The notes below the pieces were generated by a model that saw only the letters and a list, made by a program, of their open reading frames with translations, was not told the origin of the DNA and did not search any database. A stretch of DNA of 64,000 bases from Allantophomopsis cytisporea (taxonomy: Eukaryota > Ascomycota > Leotiomycetes > Phacidiales > Phacidiaceae), in the NCBI GenBank assembly GCA_024752435.1, contig CP103025.1:1488001-1552000 (forward strand). Reading direction: 5' to 3'. The first letter of the stretch is position 1. Each line of letters opens with the position of its first letter. Below are positions 21,415 through 33,669 of this stretch, one piece after another. Made by a program: the position numbers and the translations under genes.

Positions 21415-22486
21415 GTGTGCGGAGTAATGCAGGTAGGTAGGGAAGAAGGGATTCACGGGATTAAGAGGTCTGAGGACAATGGTGCTGATCTGCCGGTGAC
21501 TAGGGACGAGAAAGAGCCGACAAGAACACAATTGCTTCTTTTCTCCCTCACTTGTCTCTTTTTAAAGCCTGTCGTCCGTCAAGCGTGGTGAGGCTATGCA
21601 GTTGGGAGAAGATAAAGATGAAGTAACGGTGAGCTGTTCCAGTAGATACGGATGCGTGGAAATATTTATGTATGGCATGCATGTATGAATACTTTTCTCT
21701 CTCCCTCTCAGAGATTCACGCTGTCATGCCCTTGAAAACGGGCGACGGTTGGATTCTATGATAAATCAAGTACGTATTCTGGGCGAGTAGAGCAGGGTAG
21801 ATTATCTTGTCAAAAGAGCAGACATCCTATATTCACTCCGATGTCTCTGTGTTCTCATTGGTTTCTCAAGTCCACGTATAGATACTGATAATACTCGATG
21901 TTGAAATGTTATGGTTATTATTGACTATCGTGAAGGTGAGGACATTTAAAAGCTGCTAACTCCACACCTATATGTTAAGTGATATCGTAAGCGTGCGCCA
22001 TTTCATCCACTCATACGTAGTCTATTGGAGTCTACTTCCATTGACTGTCAATTGAAGTCGATGGAACTTCACAAGCTATGTATGAATTGATGGGGCGGAC
22101 AATGCTTACTTGGGTACTCACTCATACTATGTTCAGCTCAGTAAATGTACGCAGCATGTATCTCCAAATTTACATAACAATCCATACATTCAAGGCTTGG
22201 ACGATGTTGCAGAGCAAGAGAATTAGACTCCATGCGGGACGTTATTCAAAGACATTTGGATGTCGTCTAGCCCTGTATGCATCGGTCGCAAGGATTAAAG
22301 TTATCCGGACGGAGAGAGGTCGCCTTGATTGACGACCTTAATAATGATTGAATCAACGACATCACTGCCTAAAGCAGGGCAAACAAGGTTGAAATCGCCT
22401 TATGGATGTATCTTCGGTGTGGGGAAAAGAAGCACTGCCCGTTTCAGAAGTGTTATTTGGAGGTGTATTGTACGTAATTCATTGAG

Positions 22487-22518
22487 CAAGACAAGAAGAC
22501 AAGAAGACAAGAAGACAG
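22487..22518. repeat. 8-nt tandem repeat (AAGACAAG type)
   Basis: The unit AAGACAAG is repeated about four times in non-coding DNA. Confidence 0.75.
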
Positions 22519-23738
22519 GAAAGACAAAATGGCAAGGGAGAAGGAGGAAGAAGAAAAATTGAACGAATCAGTATCAATGACAGTTGAGAGATATTATATA
22601 CATACCATGAAAGAGATGATCGGTGTGTCTGATTTCAGCTCCAGAAGTTAGTATCTCTATGGTTACCTTGTTGAATATGTGCCATTGCGTAAAGAGTCTT
22701 TGCATGCAGTTGTATAATTTCTTGTTTGCTTCTTTGCACATTGGCAGCGTACTGTAATGCTGCGGAGGGTTCCAATGGTACTCCTATCAAGTGTTAAAAT
22801 ATTTCGGTCAACCAGTATGTGCGAATAGATTCATTCCCCACCTTATTCAAGCCCAATGTTTATGGATCATAGACTCGACCATCAGAATGAATTAAGGTAC
22901 GGCGTAACTCACTCGTTGACATGACGAGAATCAGATATGCACAACATTTCTCAATCAATACAATACCTAGGTAAGGTGGGTGCAGCTAATGTGGATCGGT
23001 GCCTCCTCATTCAGCTATCCTCCACAGACAGTGAGCGCTCTCGTATTCTTTCTTCACAACCAACCTACCCAACATCCCGTACCTCATGCTTGGTGAACGA
23101 TGATGGGTGTCATAAAGATCGGAAGGCGCGCAATTCCATGTCCCAATCGCGCAGTCTCATGCAGTCAACTCGGCCGATATCTGGATGATGAGAATATTCC
23201 TATTAATGGACTGCCAGACTTGTCATTTCTCAGGTGATATCTCCTACCGGCCCATCATCCAGCCAGATGTCCAGCTTGTGAGAATCAAATTGTGGCCTAC
23301 GGAATTCAAGTAACTCCGCTGAAGAATACTTGCTGGCTTTTCTCTATACTCCTTGACAAATCTGGTGTCGTGCATCCATATTCTTCTCAGTTAGGTAGTC
23401 TTGAGATATTCAACAGAAAGTAAACAGTTAAACTCTTCTCCCACATGTAGAAAGCGAATGGAAAAGCTCAGACAGACAAACAATCAAATGCCCAAAAGAG
23501 ACAGAAACAAATATTCACTGGTGAAGATGTAGACGAAGATGTCCAGGAGTAATATTGTCGTCATCAAAGAGCCACAGGGTAGCATTATTGCTTTGCTTTG
23601 ACTGGACTTGACTGGACTTCATCTTGTGCAACTGCGCATTGATTCCGACGAAGTGAATGCCTGCATTGGCGTGGCCAAATGATCTTGTGATCTTGTGATA
23701 ACGCATGACAATCACAGTCTCGTCAAGTATCGTCACAA

Positions 23739-23739
<1 letters not shown>

Positions 23740-23774
<35 letters not shown>
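23740..23774. repeat. TAA trinucleotide microsatellite
   Basis: About eleven perfect TAA units are followed by an A-rich tail, about 550 nt upstream of bud6. Confidence 0.9.
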
Positions 23775-23775
<1 letters not shown>

Positions 23776-24309
23776 CAAAATACAACAAAATAGAAATAAA
23801 GTGAAATAAAGTAAAAAAAGAATAAAGTCAAGCTGTCAATAATTACCCAATGCCTGGTAGTTACCAGCCTTTGCGATGCACTTATTCTGCCTGTACCTTG
23901 ACTAGTATATTCGCTGTACTCAAAGCAGTACAAACAACAAGTCCTGCTACTGCTGAAAATACCCCGGGAAAGCCACGGGCCCTTGAGCATGTGTTTCGAG
24001 CGGAAGCGAATAGCCAGAGAGAAGGCACGACACTAACGTTTGCCGTACATATGTAATCGACGGCAGCTCGTATCGTTGGCTGTATCTATCTTAGATCCAT
24101 CGCGCTGGGAACTGCATTTGATACCTATCCTCTTTGTCATTCCATCACGAACAGAACAACCCTTCCAGCAAACACTGTGATTTATACTCACCGAGAATCC
24201 TCCCCCCCTTTATTCATCGATAAGATTGCTGTCTGGACATAGGCCCACTTGAATATGCCAAAGTTCGCTCGCTAAGTCCTGTCGTTCGGTGCGGAAACAA
24301 ATACAGAAT

Positions 24310-27300
24310 ATGCAGGCCCCAGTACCATCGCAACGCTCTTCGCAGAGGAGGTCTCCAGCTGTTGCAGACCCAGGACCGCCGCCGAGTGTGCCAGCTCGAG
24401 CAATGTCTCCTCAAGGCTCTCAACCTCGAGCCTCATCTTCCCATGGCAGAACCACTCCGAATGGCGGATCAAGTCAACAGGTCAGAAGAAACCATGTGAG
24501 TCAGGGTCCTGTGTTGATGTGAATGTGCGCCGCGCATTAGCTCGAGGATGATGGGTGTTTGGAGAACATAGAGCTGACTTTCCTGATGTTTAGTCGACTC
24601 CATCAAGTACAGCGAGCAATGCGAATCCTCAATTATCACAAATAGAGAAAAGCGTCACGCATCTTTTGGTTGCGACGAAACAACTCTTGGAGACTTTGAC
24701 ACGGTGGTCTCGGCTCCAGGCAACGGATGCTCAAGTCTCTGATGTGTATGTGAGATTGGGCTACGAATTCAATATTGCGTGCCGAGCCTTTACGGCCATC
24801 AATGTCGATACATCAGATCTCGGCAACGTGCCCGAGTTATTACGGCACATTCTCGAAAGTACTCTAAGTCAAGAAGCCAGCGTCGAATCCCTGGATAGAT
24901 ATCTCCCTAGAATTCGCGACATCATAATCACTTTATTACATGGGCTCAAACGCAAACAGGCAAAGCTACGGCAGAAGGGGGGAAGAGACAGTGACGGCAG
25001 TTCAATGCCAAGGACTGGTAGTGTGGGCAGTGTTGGAAGCACAAGTAGCGGCCTAACAAGCATGCTCAACGAAGGTCTTCCAGAGCAATACCGTACGTCC
25101 AAGGCAATGGAAATGCCTGGCAACACCACCCTCCCCTCGGAACAGAACATAAGCCACCCTTCGCGTACTTCATCTTCGTCAGCTTTCAGTACGTCGCCAA
25201 ATAAACGGGAAACACACACCAGAGAGCGTTCCAGAGGGGGATCAGGCTCAACCATTTCCGAGCAATCTACTTTATCGAGTAACGCGATGCAAAACATTCC
25301 AGTTCTGCCACCATATCCTGGTGATGAAGTGACTATGCCACCATCTAATCTGCCGGAAAGTATGTCGGAGTTGAATGTTGACGCTTTCCCACCGCCGCCT
25401 CCACCACCGAAAACACAGAATGCCTTGGCGGCTCTACAAAGAGGTGGTGATTTGGAAAGAAGAGCTTCCAGACGTTACTCCGCATATCAGATTTCTAAGC
25501 ATCTGGGTGCATCGCCTGGCGGTGTTCCCATGATGCCATCGGCGCAAAACTCACCAATACCTAATCGTGGACGTGATGTCAGAGAATCACTGAACGCTGT
25601 TCGAAATAGAGGTTCCTTGACACATGGTCGCCAAAAGTCGAGCAACTTACTGTCGAATCCAAATCGTTTATCGAGACGAATCTCCGAGGAAAACACTGGA
25701 GCACCTGAGCTCAGGTTACCGGAGGATGCTGAAGCAGAAGATGGTCCCTCCGTTCCAGAAGAAAAGCCCCCTCGACCGTCTTCAGACATGGATGATGCTC
25801 CTAGTGCAACATTAGGGGGACCAGTCAGTGATCTTCCTGTAGTACCAGATCACGCTGAAGATGAACCAATTTCCCCTGAAATCGAACGAGCGCCTGCTGC
25901 CAGAGTGAAAACGCCAGAGACAGAGCAAAATCAACAATTCGTTCCTGAACAATCTCCACAGCCAGGAAAAGAGCTCACCCTGTTCTTACAATACAAGACC
26001 AAGATCAAGAAGTTTGTGTTAGCGGATGGTTACAATGACCTATCCATAGCTAGACTACAGCTTGCCTTTATTGAGAAGTTTGCTTGGAACACACACAACA
26101 ATGGAAATGATCTTCCAGAGATCTATATACAGGACCCGGTCTCTGGCGTTCGTCACGAGCTAGAGGATCTTACTGATATCAAGGACCGCTCTGTTTTGGT
26201 ACTCAATGTAGAAGTTTTGGATGAGGTCAAGCGTCATATCGATGAGGGTATGGATGGGCTTCGAAGACTCGTTGAAGGAGTCCAATTGGCCGTCAATGAT
26301 CAGCAAGGTTCAATTCAGAGGGTATCTGATAGTCAACAAGAGGCAGCCAAAGAAATTGCTAGACTAGCTGCAGTACCACCAGCACCTGCCGCTCCAACTA
26401 GAGCCGTGGCAGATGCACCAAGGATCAATGGTACAATGGGTGGTGCATCCAAAGCCCAACTTACTGAGATCCAGAGTTTACGTCGGGATCTTGCTGTTCT
26501 ACGTCAAACGTACTCTAGTTTCCAGTCAGACATTCAATCCTCAATGTCTTCTTTGAGAACAAAGGCAGCCTCTGTTAAGGCTACAGCCTCGAAGGCTACC
26601 ATTCCAGACCTCAAGGGCGATTCTGGTCGTTCATACGTCAATTCAGGAAAGAAGACGTTGAGTGAAGACTCCGACAAGCTTGTAGGCCGTGTTGACGACC
26701 TCCAAGATATTGTTGAGGATCTTCGTAAAGATGTTGTGCTACGCGGTGTTCGTCCACTACCTCGCCAACTCGAGGGTGTTGCCAAGGACATTGCCCTGGC
26801 CACGCAGGATCTCAAGAAGATGCAAGATTATCTCAAGCAAGAGAGACCAATCTGGACTAAGATCTGGGAGAATGAACTGCAAACTGTTTGCAACGACAGA
26901 GAGGAGATGACTATGCAAGAAGATTTGGCTGCTGATCTCGAAGATGATCTCGAGAAGGCTACCGAGACGTTCGCACTGGTTGAACAAGCAACCAAAGAAC
27001 AACTCAAGGATACCCCAAATGGGGCCCGAGTCATTTCCAGACCGCTAAACCACGTGGTTGCCGATCCTTCCGAAGCTAAGGAGGGCGTTTTAGGCGAAGT
27101 CAGAGCCTTGCAGCCCAACCATGAGAACCGCCTTGAAGCCATCGAACGTGCGGAGAAGCTTCGTCAGAAGGAGCTGGAGTCACGACGTGGCGGTGAGTTC
27201 CAGAAGGAACTCGGCAAGTTTGTCGAGGAGGGAAAGCTCAAGAAAGCAGGTGGCTTTGAGGAAGTCGAGAGGCTCCGAAAGGCGAAGGATGATAAGATTC

Positions 27301-27503
27301 GTCGCGAGGTCTGGGAGAGACAGAACGGCATGACACAGGCTGATGCCGACATGGAAGAGGAAGAGGAAGAGGAAGAGGAGGATGAAGACGAAGAAGAATA
27401 CGAGGATGAGGAGATTGAGGATGAAGACGACGCCGAGGCTGAGGCTGAGGAGGGAGTAGAAGCTACTAAAGCTGAGGGGGAGGCTCCTGCTGCTGAATCC
27501 TGA
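24310..27503 (+). CDS. bud6: Actin-interacting polarity protein Bud6/Aip3
   Basis: This polarisome subunit binds actin monomers and works with formins to nucleate actin cables at growing tips. Two exons, 24310-24495 and 24594-27503, give 1031 residues. The first 60 residues are Pro/Ser/Gln-rich. A conserved N-terminal helical part (about 75-165, with KQLLETLTRWSRLQ) follows, then a long Ser/Pro-rich disordered middle with a poly-Pro run near residue 335, which is a possible SH3 or profilin ligand. The C-terminal Aip3/Bud6 domain starts near residue 520 (ELTLFLQYKTKIKKFVLADG) and runs as coiled coil to about residue 960. The last 50 residues are an extreme Glu/Asp tail. The ATG at 24310 is chosen because its frame joins cleanly through a GTGAGT/TTTAG intron. 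Confidence 0.93.
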
Positions 27504-28767
27504 AGTGATTTCCATCCCCCTCTGCATGCGACCACGAAATCTCTTTTGGGTCATGTTGATGACATAGCGATTGTTTGACATTTCAGCGTTGTACTTACAT
27601 ATCCATCAATCTCATTGGTAGGCCTGGCTTCCAATTTCAAATGCGAAGTGGCAGGCCGGCGTTAGGAGATCTTTTCTGGCGTTTGCTACCTTATCAGCTC
27701 TTTCCCACCATAGCTAGACATAAATCATCCCGTCACACATGTTACTCTAAGCATGTTTATATCTAAGTGTTCTGAAACGTATCAGTGCGCGCAAAGAAAA
27801 CCAGCTGCCAACCACATGCCGGCTGGAAGTGAACCAATCTGTAGCTGAAGTTGAACCCGAGTCATTGAAGTGCCTCACTGCAAGACGTACTGTATGGTGA
27901 ATGAAGGGAGCTGCAATTTATTGTGATCGCCTGATGACTGTCTTACCCATAACGAATCACGATCCTGCATGATGTAGCCTGGACGAAGCATAACAGCAGA
28001 CAGCACTCCATAGTCAGTACCTATTCACTTTAGTTGGCGGAGGAAGGGAATGGCGCGTGCCAGCAGGGCAAAATGGTGGAGGTGGAGGCGGGCGCTAGCC
28101 AACGGAACTGGCACCGCTGGAGACAGAACGCGCAGGGAGAACGGGGGGACCAGGGAAAGTGAATAAGGGTAGAAGGATAGGGCGTCCGCACACAGCAAAG
28201 CCTGCAAAAACGGAGTGGAATATTTCTCCGTTGGAGACTCCGTTGGAGAATCTTTAGAGGAAGATCCCCCTCGTGTATATGGTCTGGTTATCCCAATGAA
28301 TCCGCTTGTACATGCATATATGTACACGTTCATCGTTGATTCACGAATGATTTGGCTTTGAGTTTGCATTAAGTGGAGAGGGATTGGAAGCTGTGCAGGC
28401 CCGATCTCCACTCATGACATGCGTATGTGATGGATGGATGGATGGACTGTATACGGACAATTGATTGATTGATTACATCGAACCCGCAAGTGACAGGACA
28501 GCAGAGCCATAGCGAGCGAGCGAGGATAAATACTTCCCCACAAACCCACCCCACCTGCACATCACATCGTCTTCCAAAGAAACTCAACCCCCAATTTTGA
28601 AAGCACCCTATCTCGCCACCACAAGCAATCCCTCATTAACATCCAACATCAAAACAACCATCTCCCTCCATCCTCATAACCACATCGCACGTCACCCATA
28701 CCATCCGCGCATACATCAACACACTCTCCATAAATCTCACCCATTACATCGCCCAAATCCCGCAAAC
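27504..28767. other. Intergenic region upstream of ypi1
   Basis: I see no gene. A GGAT repeat lies at 28430-28446 and a GATT repeat near 28460-28475. A CA-rich, C-rich leader precedes the ypi1 start codon from about 28590. Confidence 0.5.
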
Positions 28768-29376
28768 ATGGCCACCGCACAAGCACCCCGCCCCCTCGCC
28801 TCCTCCACACAAACAACCCTCCGCTCCCCAACGACCAGCACGCCGCAGGCCGTGCTCCGACTGCGCGGCGATGTGGGCCCAAGTAGCGGGCGCCGAATCC
28901 AGTGGGCGGACGACGTGATTGACAATGAGGGGCTAGGGCGCAAGAAGAGCAAAGGTAAGCATGATTTGCGTGAGCGCATTTAGGATTGTGGGATGGGCGT
29001 GGCGTGGAGAGTAAGGGGGGAAGGGGGAGAATAGGGATTGAATGAGAAAGAAAAAGGAGAAGGGGGGGGGAGGGGGGAAGGGAAAGGGTGAAACGAAAGG
29101 TTGAAGATCACCGCTAACATCCGCGCAGTATGCTGTATCTACCATGCGCCAAAGGCAATAGACGAGTCGTCGGATGAATCGTCTGACGACAGCAGTTCCG
29201 ACGAGAGCGATGGGGGCGCGGGCGACTCGGGAGCCCGGAGTTCAAGGAAGCGCGTCAAGAAGACGCATGGGCATGACCATGGGGATGAGTGCGGGCATGG
29301 ACATGGGAAGGGGAAGGGGAGGGCGAGGAGCCCGAATGCGTATGAGAAGATGCCGAAGAAGAAGGGGGGAAACTAG
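28768..29376 (+). CDS. ypi1: Type 1 phosphatase regulator Ypi1 (inhibitor-3)
   Basis: This is a small nuclear regulator of protein phosphatase 1 (Glc7). Two exons, 28768-28954 and 29129-29376, join across a 174-nt intron (GTAAGC to GCGCAG) to give 144 residues. The family core RRIQWADDVIDNEGLGRKK is followed at once, across the splice, by SKVCCIYH. RIQW is the RVxF-type PP1 docking site. After the core come a Ser/Asp/Glu-rich acidic stretch, a basic RKRVKK patch that could be a nuclear signal, and a short His/Gly-rich segment with six His and one Cys (about residues 112-126) that could bind metal. Size is typical of the family. The gene is convergent with the cytidylyltransferase gene. Confidence 0.92.
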
Positions 29377-29893
29377 GGAGTTTGGATTGGTGAGGTCGAT
29401 CATAGACGGTTGAGGAGGAGGGGAGGCGTCTGATTGGGATTGTGGGGGAGTTGTGATATTGAGATATTGAGATACCTGGTCTTTTGGCGTGCTGCATTGG
29501 GAGGAGTTTGGTCTATTTGATGCACCACGGCTGCATGAGTTTTGTTTCATAGAGAAGAACGCGCTGGTTATTACAGGCACAGAAAAATCTCTACATTTAC
29601 TTTCGTAGGGCCCTGATACAAATACATGCACAGTTACTCAGCAGAAGGTTTCGAAGTGTCCATGAGTTCAAAACTAATTCCTCTTGCTCGATATTTGATC
29701 AAATTAAGCCCTATAACCCTCCCCTTTCCATTGCACATAGATCACAAATCACACGCGCACTATTATCCCTATGCTTTAAACCTTTGTTCCATCTAAGTAT
29801 ATACAAGCATCCAACAATCCCACACCCTCACTCCAAAACCCCACAAACCCCTTGCACGCACATTTTTATCATACACCCATGCCCAAATCACAC
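29377..29893. other. Convergent intergenic region
   Basis: The region holds the 3' ends of ypi1 and the cytidylyltransferase gene. I see no other feature. Confidence 0.5.
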
Positions 29894-31477
29894 TCACTGA
29901 CCCGATTTCTTCGCGTTATCAGACATAAGCACGTCAAGCTGGGCATCGACCTCCTTCGCTTCCACAGGGTCCTGATGAGATTGGACACGCTCTCTCTGCG
30001 GTTGCGGCGACTTGCTGTCGCTGTTGTCCTCGTCGCTCTCGTCGCTGGCGGCATGGCTATCTCGGTTGGTCTGGCGGGACTTGGTCATCTGAGGCGCTGT
30101 TAGTATAGTCTCAACTTTACATCTTCGGCTTTACATCTAGCTCTAAATACAGCTTTGTATATCCGAAGGGTTAAAAGGAAAAACTCACCCAAGATCTAAC
30201 GCCACCGATCAAGCCCAAGCTGTAACCTGTTGCAAAATCACTTCCCAAGCCCGGACTATCCGGACGACCAGGCATATCGAGCCTGTTAGCAATATGGCTC
30301 AGTGCTCTTGGGCTCGTCAATGAGCTAGTAGATTGGCTCGCATTGCCGCCATGGCCCTCTGTAAAACTGCCCATTCTCGCGGGGCTACCCGGGCGGCTTG
30401 CTTGCCAGAACTGGCGCAATTCTTTACCAAGCTCCTGGCCTGTAGTCGTCCAGTTAGAGCGGATAGACTCGCGGATTTCGGAGACGTGGCGCTTGAGGTC
30501 CAGCTCGTTCTTCTTAAGCCAGGATACGTTGAGCTCCTGGCGGGAGGTGCCGCGCTTGAATTGGCGGGCAATATATTTCTCATAGTCACGGACAATTCTA
30601 CGCTGGCCGTTAGTATACTCTGCAAAATCGTCGCAGCAGTTTTGGGGAGACTTACTTGGTGATAATGCCGGTGGTACTGACACCTTCGGTTCTTTGTGTA
30701 ACCAGAAACTTTCCTGCCTCCTTGACGGGTTTGTAGATGTCGTCGCCCTCGTCGGCTCCATATGGCAGGTCGTCGTGCGCAACGTAATCTATCTTGTGCT
30801 CCTCGAGGAATTCCGGGGTCACGATCCATGGGCAATCCTCGAAGACCTCGTCTACCCATTTGCAATGTCTGACAGTCTCTGCACGTTCCTCACCAGAAAG
30901 TACAGTCAATCCTTTGCGCTTGTGTGTCTCCTTGTCGCCGGTCACACCAACGATCAAGTATGTGTTTGGAAAAGCCTTCTTGGCCTGCTCGAGTTGACGC
31001 ATATGACTGAGGAGAAATTGTCAGCGAACATGTTGAGGTAATATATCTTTTTTTTTACTGGAAAACCTACCCAAGATGGAACAAATCGAAAACACCGTCA
31101 GCATAGACTCTCACAGCGCGTCCCGCTGGAGGAGGGTTGGTCTTGTAGCCAACCGGATCGGTCAATTGACCCACAGGAGGAGGTGGCATCTTGCTCTTCT
31201 CATCCTCGGAAGTCTCCTCCTCTACCTTCGCAGCCTCGCCATTCTCGATGGAAGGCTTATCCTGATTCGTAGACGACCTCAATCGCTTTGAGGGTGGGTT
31301 GCCAGCATCACTCGTGTTCTTCTTCTTGGGTGTGATGGATTCCGTGTCCTCGCCCGAGGCGTCACGCGAGGAAGGCTGCTGCAATTGTTCGGTGCTGGTG
31401 GCATGTTTGATCGATGATGACAAGGTGTTGCGCTTTCTCTTTCCTGCAGCAGAGCCGGCGGATGATGGAGATGACAT
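29894..31477 (-). CDS. pct1: CTP:phosphocholine cytidylyltransferase
   Basis: The enzyme makes CDP-choline from CTP and phosphocholine, the control step of the Kennedy pathway, and works on nuclear and ER membranes. Four exons, 31477-31071, 31006-30656, 30597-30189 and 30088-29894, give 453 residues. The N-terminal 115 residues are Ser/Lys/Glu-rich with KRKR and PSKRLR patches that look like nuclear signals. The catalytic fold starts at VRVYADGVFDLFHLGHMRQ. It has the HxGH motif split by the first intron, the GVTGDKETHKRKG loop and the STTGIITKIVRDY signature. A charged amphipathic helix region, the likely membrane sensor, follows at about residues 255-305. The tail is Ser/Asp/Glu-rich and probably phosphorylated. 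All splice phases agree. Confidence 0.94.
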
Positions 31478-32055
31478 GTTGAGAATGGAATGCCAGACAA
31501 TCTATGAAATACAAGGTGGGACTGGCAGCAGAGTCAGTTTGATCACAATATAGCTGGACCGATGGAATTTGTGGTCATTATTTTACATACAAATTGATTT
31601 GTGGTGTGCGGTGTGCGGTGGGCGAGACAGCAAACCTTCAGGGACAGATGGACAAGCGCACAGAGTGGAAATTATGACGCGTTGGGAGTTTAGAGTTGGC
31701 GAGTTGGATGGGAGCAGCAACTGTAGGTTGATTATGAGTCCAACTGCAACTGCAATTGTAATGCGTTTGAATAATGGATTCTTTTCCTTTGGATGGGAGG
31801 AATAGAATGTTTGGAGGGTGGAAGTGGAGTTTGTTGTGGGAGAGGAAGTTATAATCTCTCGCCGTATTGTATGTACAAGAGAGAGGAGAGGGGAGGGAGA
31901 GAGAGTGTCGTCAAAATTTGAAAGGATTCCGAACAGGTTTACGTCGATGATTCGATTTTTGGTTGATGGGGTGCAGTGCAGGTAGTAGGTGTGTCAGTGT
32001 GCAGGTGCAGGTGCCGGTGTAGTGGTGTGGGGCTGCAGCCAAGATGTGGATGCTT

Positions 32056-32140
32056 ATGCTTGACTTGATTTGACTTGATTTGACTTGACTTGACTTGACT
32101 TGCCTTGCCTCGCCTTGCCTCGCCTTGCCTCGCCTTGTTA
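32056..32140. repeat. Evolving 5-nt repeat, TTGAC/TTGAT grading into TTGCC/TCGCC
   Basis: A run of about 16 pentamers starts as TTGAT/TTGAC and changes stepwise to TTGCC and TCGCC. A related CTTGT/GCTTG-rich stretch continues to about 32215. Confidence 0.8.
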
Positions 32141-32423
32141 CTTGTGTTTATTTATGCTTGTGATTGTGCTTGTGCTTGTTCTTGTTCTTGTGCTCGTGAT
32201 TGTATTCATGCTCCTACTTGCTACTGTTATGCGGCTTTCCTTTCACTTGTTGTTGTCCTTGATCCATCAGCAATTCTACTCTCGGCGGAGAAGAGGGGAG
32301 GAATAAAAGACCGGTGACGCACTGTCTGGGACATTCCATATGGCTGTGAATTGATGATATTCATATACTCTACTCTACTCTACTCAACGAATCGACATCA
32401 GGTACCTAGAAGCACAATTGCAT

Positions 32424-32452
32424 GGTGCACAGTGCACAGTGCACAGTGCACA
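32424..32452. repeat. GTGCACA tandem repeat with palindromic units
   Basis: GTGCAC, itself a palindrome, is repeated about four times with an AGT/A spacer. Confidence 0.8.
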
Positions 32453-32519
32453 CTATACAATCCACGTCAATGAAATGTTGATGTCAATGCCACTCACACT
32501 CAATCACATAGCGTTACTG

Positions 32520-32550
32520 AGGTGAAGTGAGGTGAGGTGAGGTGAGGTGG
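32520..32550. repeat. GAGGT pentamer repeat
   Basis: About six GAGGT/GAAGT units lie in a row in non-coding DNA. Confidence 0.8.
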
Positions 32551-33669
32551 CTGAGCCTTCCAATCCAACATCCAACATTTCCCTCCCAGCTGTGGCTTGA
32601 CTCCCTCCCCATCTACATCATCCATCTCCTACTCATCCATACACCTTGACTCAGATCATACTGTACACAAAACCCCCTGGTCATGATACTCCCCGCGTCG
32701 CCCCCCTCGCCCCCCACACTACGCTTCAAAGCTCAAGCCTCCTTGACCTTTCACATTCACGTCACTCGAATGTACAACTCTCTATGGTCAGTCCTCATTC
32801 TATTCTCTTTAGTCTCCGTCATCACTACCACAAGCCGTGTCCAAGCTTCTTCTCCTTGATCTACCCGCACCGCGAGTCTTTCTTGCCACAATTGTCATTT
32901 GAAAATCCAATGCATGCTTTCCTACAGAATCTTTAGTTGCTCGGAGCTCAGACTTTTCAAAAATCACAAAGCTGGTCTCAAATCATTATAAATCAGTGTA
33001 TGAGAGCAAAGAACAGTGCAGTGCAGTCACACATAACCCCCATATTTGATACCCCATTTCAATGTCAGGCAGGCAAAGGTGGTCTCCATCCATGAGTCTC
33101 ACCTTGAGCACCAAAGAGCTGGCGAGAAAGACCGCACCTGTTGCGTCACTCGAGACATTGGATATGCTTCCATCGCGCTTCTTCATTAGAAAAACTAGCA
33201 AGTTTCAGGTATCAATTCGGAGGCCCTCGAAATACAATGCAACCACAGGTCTTAATTCTAGGAGACCCTGTAGGAGATCTGAAACAGGAATAACATAAAC
33301 CAACGAATAAAAAGAACCCGCTGCGTAATGAAGAACCATGTGAGAAGAAAGAAGAGACGAGAAAACAGGAGGGAGTATTCCAGACATGGGTTCGCTGAAC
33401 CGAGCCGCTTCCAATATATATGGTGCATTGTACCATTTAATACCAAGGACAATCGCCATCGACATTGCAGGACGCTGCGTCACATAGTAAAGGTAACGGT
33501 GTAAAGGTGGTGGGTCCACCGGTAGTTACAATCGCGATTTATTGCCCTGACAGAAGGTTAATTTTTTTTAGGGGGCCAGTGGATTAGGTGCATCAAGGAG
33601 GTCTGATTCGTGGGACATGGAAGACATGAGCATTTCGTAGTCTGTAGGAGTGTCGTACGTCGGGAGCGT

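Larger units (their letters stand above)
20756..24309. other. 3.5-kb divergent intergenic region between pbp1 and bud6
   Basis: No supported gene is visible. The region holds the promoters of both genes and three simple repeats listed separately. The area around 21600-23400 has ordinary composition, and its short frames look like chance. Confidence 0.55.
31478..33669. other. 2.2-kb intergenic region rich in simple repeats
   Basis: The region contains the promoter of the cytidylyltransferase gene and the 3' end of the PP2C gene. A dense set of pentamer to octamer repeats lies between about 32050 and 32550. No supported gene is visible. Confidence 0.55.
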
